Below are positions 60,960 through 64,000 of a stretch of DNA of 64,000 nucleotides, one piece after another (position 1 is the first letter of the stretch; the number at the start of each line of letters is the position of its first letter). The notes under the pieces were generated by a model, which saw only the letters and a program-made list of their open reading frames with translations, did not search any database and was not told the origin of the DNA. The position numbers and the translations under genes were made by a program. Source of the stretch: Chloroflexota bacterium (lineage in GTDB: Bacteria > Chloroflexota > Anaerolineae > Aggregatilineales > Phototrophicaceae); the NCBI GenBank assembly GCA_016223085.1, contig JACRPS010000003.1, positions 496,001 through 560,000 on the forward strand, given 5' to 3'.

Positions 60960-63670
60960 CACACCCAGCCGATACCTACGAGCTGCTTCGTACCAAACTG
61001 GTCGCTCCGCAATTACAGGCGTCACTGGTGCCGCGAAAGCGGCTGCTGGACCAGTTGGAACACGGGCTGAACTACAAGGTCACCCTCATCTCGGCCCCAG
61101 CCGGTTTTGGCAAAACCACGCTGGTCAGCGAGTGGATGGCCGAACGCCGCCGGCAGCATCGCTTGCCGCCGGTAGGCTGGGTAGCACTCGATGACGGTGA
61201 TAACGATCCGGTGCGCTTCTGGCGCTATGTGCTCACGGCCTGTCAGGCATTTGCCGCCGGTCTGGGTGAATCGGCGCTGAAGCTCCTCAAATCGTCGCTT
61301 CAACCCCCGTTTGAAGCCCTGCTCACCCAGTTTATCAATGATGTTGCTCAATTATCGGGCCACGTTGTCCTGGTCCTGGAGGACTTTCACGTGATTGTGA
61401 ACCCTCAGGTGCAGGAGGCGATGGCCTTCCTGCTCGATCATCTGCCGCCGGCGCTGCATCTCGTCCTGATTACCCGCAGCGACCCGGCGCTGCCCCTGGC
61501 GCGACTGCGGGCACGGAACGAACTCCACGAACTGCGCGCCGCCGACCTGCGCTTTACGCTGGAAGAAACGCACGTCTTCCTGCAGCAGACCGTTCCGTTC
61601 CCCCTGCCTGCCGACGTAATTGCCCAACTGTCGGAGCGCACCGAAGGCTGGGCTGCCGGGCTGCGGCTGGTCGCGCTGGCACTCCAGAAAATGCAGGCTC
61701 CATCGGACATCGAACGGTATCTCACTGGCTTCACCGGCAGCCACCGTCCCATCCTCGATTATCTGGTGGCGGATGTGTTTGCGGCCCAGCCGGAAGCGAT
61801 TCAAACCTTTTTACTCCAGACGAGTTTCCTGAGCCGGCTGACCGCGCCGCTGTGTGATGCGGTCACCAGGCGCGACGACAGTACTTTCATTCTGGAACAG
61901 TTGGAGCGCGACAATCTGTTTCTGGTCGCGCTCGACGATGCCGGTCACTGGTATCGTTACCACGCGCTGTTTGCGGAAGCCATGCAGCATTATGCCCGCC
62001 AGCGGCTGGGCGCAGCAACGCTGCACGGGCTGGCACAGCAGGCCAGCCGGTGGTATGAAGCACGGGAGATGCTCGCTGAAGCCATCGAAGCCTCGCTCCA
62101 CGCGCAGGATTACGAGCGCGCCATTGTGCTCCTGAAGCGCATCATCGCGCCGCAGCTTGTCCAGAACGAGTTTCACACCCTGCGCCGCTGGCTGGAGCAG
62201 TTTCCGGAGGCCGCGCTCCGCCCGCATCCCAACCTGTGTTTGACCTACGCCATCGCCATCCTGTTCACCTCTGATCGCTACGCGCCCGCCACGCTTGCCC
62301 GGCTTCAGCCGCCGCTCCAGATGGCCGAGCAGCAGTGGCAGGCCGAGGGCAACCGTGCCAAACTCGGCGAAGTGTTGAGCTTCCGCTCGCTGGTTGCCTT
62401 TTATCAATGGGACCTCCGCCGGGCCTTTGCTGATGCCCGGCAGGCGCTGGAACTGCTGCCGGAGGACAACGGGCAGTGGCGGGGTATCAGCCTGATTTTT
62501 GTCGGGCTGGACGAGCTGCTCGACGGGAGGCTGACGGCGGCCCGGCTGACGCTCCGGCAGGCGCTGGAACTGTGCCAGCGTTCCGGCAATATGTACGGGA
62601 CTCTGGATACCCTGCTCCTGTTAGGCCGGGTTTACACGATGCAGGGAAAGCTGCACCAGGCCGAACAGGTGTACCGGCGGGTGCTGGACGAAATCGAGCG
62701 AACCCCTCTGGATCGTGATCTGGAGCAGATTCGCCGGGCACGCGCGTTAATCGGTCTCAGCACGCTTGACCTGGAGTGGAATGCGCTGGAGTCCGCCCAA
62801 GCGTATGCCGCGCAGGCAGTCACGATTGAACAGTATTTCGCCGATGAGGAGCTAAAAATCCAGAGCGCGCTGGCGCTGGCGCGCGCCTTGTTCGCGCGGG
62901 GCGAGCGCGTCCAGGCGCAGGAACAGTTGTACACCCTGCTGGCCCGGACAAAATCCACGTTCCTGCGCGGCGAAGTGGAAACCTGTCAGGCCCGGTTTGC
63001 CCTCAACATGGGCGATCTGGCCGCCGTTCAGAACTGGCAGATGACCCATCCCCCCTCGGCTGACCTGCCCCACCTCGATCTCGAACGGCGGGCGCTGGTG
63101 ATCGCTCGTTTGCAGATCAGACAGGGCGAAGCGGAGGCCGCGCTGCCGGAACTGGAACGCTGGCTGGTCGAAGCGCAGCAGGAGGGACGAACCCGCAGCG
63201 AACTGGAAATCAAACTGCTGCTGGCGCTGGCGTACGCGGCGGCTGGCGAATCGAATCGTGCCCGTGAGGCGCTGATTCAGGCGCTGGCGCTGGGCCAGCC
63301 GGAAGGTTACCGGCGCGTTTTTCTGGACGAAGGAGACGAATTAGCCGCGCTGCTCCGGGATACACTGCCCGACATTCAGGATGAATCGCTGGCCGCTTAT
63401 ACCCGCGCCCTGCTGTATTCGATGGCGCAGGAGCATACGCGGTACGCCACTGATGGGCACGACTCGGACTTTTTGATCGAGCCGCTCAGCGAGCAGGAAC
63501 AGCGGGTGCTCCGCCTGATTGCTGCCGGGCTTTCCAATCCAGAGATTGCTGCCGAGTTGGTCATTTCCATCAACACGGTCAAAACCCATGTGAAAAATAT
63601 CTATGCCAAGCTGAACGTCAGCAGCCGCGAGGACGCCCGTCTGGCCGCCCGCCACCTGAATCTATTGTGA
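60956..63670 (+). CDS. MalT/LAL-type LuxR-family transcriptional regulator
   Basis: A 904-residue regulator. The NACHT/STAND ATPase part has Walker A in APAGFGKTTLVSEW (about residue 45) and Walker B in VVLVLEDFHVI. A winged helix and a TPR-like helical region (about 420-810) follow. The C-terminal LuxR HTH is LSEQEQRVLRLIAAGLSNPE with SINTVKTHVKNIYAKL. It forms an ATP- and ligand-dependent activator. It is cotranscribed with the serine hydrolase (4-base overlap). Iteron-type boxes at 56820-56878 and 63686-63744 are plausible targets. Confidence 0.93.
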   Translation: MTHPADTYELLRTKLVAPQLQASLVPRKRLLDQLEHGLNYKVTLISAPAGFGKTTLVSEWMAERRRQHRLPPVGWVALDDGDNDPVRFWRYVLTACQAFAAGLGESALKLLKSSLQPPFEALLTQFINDVAQLSGHVVLVLEDFHVIVNPQVQEAMAFLLDHLPPALHLVLITRSDPALPLARLRARNELHELRAADLRFTLEETHVFLQQTVPFPLPADVIAQLSERTEGWAAGLRLVALALQKMQAPSDIERYLTGFTGSHRPILDYLVADVFAAQPEAIQTFLLQTSFLSRLTAPLCDAVTRRDDSTFILEQLERDNLFLVALDDAGHWYRYHALFAEAMQHYARQRLGAATLHGLAQQASRWYEAREMLAEAIEASLHAQDYERAIVLLKRIIAPQLVQNEFHTLRRWLEQFPEAALRPHPNLCLTYAIAILFTSDRYAPATLARLQPPLQMAEQQWQAEGNRAKLGEVLSFRSLVAFYQWDLRRAFADARQALELLPEDNGQWRGISLIFVGLDELLDGRLTAARLTLRQALELCQRSGNMYGTLDTLLLLGRVYTMQGKLHQAEQVYRRVLDEIERTPLDRDLEQIRRARALIGLSTLDLEWNALESAQAYAAQAVTIEQYFADEELKIQSALALARALFARGERVQAQEQLYTLLARTKSTFLRGEVETCQARFALNMGDLAAVQNWQMTHPPSADLPHLDLERRALVIARLQIRQGEAEAALPELERWLVEAQQEGRTRSELEIKLLLALAYAAAGESNRAREALIQALALGQPEGYRRVFLDEGDELAALLRDTLPDIQDESLAAYTRALLYSMAQEHTRYATDGHDSDFLIEPLSEQEQRVLRLIAAGLSNPEIAAELVISINTVKTHVKNIYAKLNVSSREDARLAARHLNLL

Positions 63671-63685
63671 GGGGTTTCGCACCAG

Positions 63686-63744
63686 ATCACCCGCCGCATC
63701 ACCCCACGCGGGTGATCCTGCCCTGCCGCCTCCGACGGTAAACT
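63686..63744 (+). promoter_or_regulatory. Iteron promoter upstream of the terminal gene
   Basis: ATCACCC (63686 and 63698) and GGGTGAT (63710), starts exactly 12 bases apart. GGGTGATCC (63710-63718), 19 bases, GTAAACT (63738-63744). Same spacing and orientation as 56820-56878. It lies between the LuxR gene stop and the next gene. Confidence 0.6.
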
Positions 63745-63781
63745 GGATGTGGATGAGATAACAAACGAGGAGGTGGCCTGG

Positions 63782-64000
63782 ATGGGGAACGATTCCACTG
63801 CTTTCTCCGTGCCACTGGGACCGATCAGGCGAGGCCGCCTGGTTTTTGCTTCCGGCGCGAGCCAGATCAGGCTGATAGCCAGTCAAACCCTGACCGATCT
63901 CTACCGGGCACAGTTCAAAGGGCATGTTCCGGGGGTGCTGCTTCACGGTGACACCTTAACCATTCACTACCGCCCGCTGCTGGATGCGCCGGTGTCCCGG
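63782..64000 (+). CDS. 5' part of an unknown gene under the iteron promoter
   Basis: 73 codons are visible and the frame is open at the window end. GAGGAGG stands about 8 bases before the ATG. The sequence (GRLVFASGASQIRLIASQTL, then GVLLHGDTLTIHYRPLLDA) suggests a beta-rich domain, possibly a toast-rack or DUF4097 type, but too little is seen. It follows the MalT-like regulator gene and shares its promoter design with the FAD oxidoreductase gene. Confidence 0.6.
   Translation, partial: MGNDSTAFSVPLGPIRRGRLVFASGASQIRLIASQTLTDLYRAQFKGHVPGVLLHGDTLTIHYRPLLDAPVSR

Overview
The window is GC-rich bacterial DNA with about 61 protein genes on both strands, one of them broken and two running off the window edges. 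I saw no rRNA, tRNA or CRISPR array. Gene content points to a Chloroflexota bacterium of the Anaerolineae type. The pointers are secreted proteins with ATPEA-type linkers, a fasciclin/DUF4397 protein, PspC and toast-rack proteins, a large ATP-binding LuxR regulator, a lone Flp pilin, and many short intergenic palindromes. This placement is inference; no marker gene was available to test it.

Layout. 1-4450: end of a copper-resistance-like membrane protein, a TIR-like membrane protein, an Flp pilin, a membrane-anchored molybdopterin oxidoreductase and a methionine-rich secreted protein. 4618-14429: an MBL hydrolase with its TetR regulator, a two-component system, an M19 dipeptidase, a fasciclin protein, a dihaem cytochrome c and small stress proteins. 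14656-24618: ClpB, a histidine kinase, a PQQ-type sugar dehydrogenase and an M16 peptidase pair. 24799-26734: a small defence/toxin island (MntA-HepT, Uma2 nuclease, VapB with a stub of VapC). 26843-38128: sugar-nucleotide and lipid enzymes, lactate dehydrogenase, envelope-stress proteins and a large STAS-domain sensor. 38303-41190: homospermidine synthase, an alkylmercury-lyase-like gene with an in-frame TGA, and an ArsR regulator. 41380-46076: poorly known proteins, a cysteine-rich PAS kinase and a Nudix hydrolase. 46113-50922: a polysaccharide cluster (two GT4 glycosyltransferases, epimerase, WecA/MraY-type transferase). 51152-56620: cation efflux, lipid kinase, phosphatase, multicopper oxidase, cytochrome c. 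56936-64000: FAD oxidoreductase, VOC protein, DUF3224 protein, beta-lactamase-like hydrolase, a MalT/LAL regulator and the start of an unknown gene.

Most notable: (1) in the alkylmercury-lyase-like gene (39786-40466) the reading frame runs through a TGA placed exactly where MerB has its catalytic Cys159, and a hairpin with a GGTC loop begins shortly after it, so it is a candidate selenoprotein; (2) two promoters (56820-56878 and 63686-63744) share 7-bp boxes on an exact 12-bp period followed by the same N19 spacing to a GTAAA(G/C)T box; (3) about 20 intergenic palindromes with fixed GTAGGG/CCCTAC ends and co-varying arms, three of which supply the stop codon of the gene in front of them.
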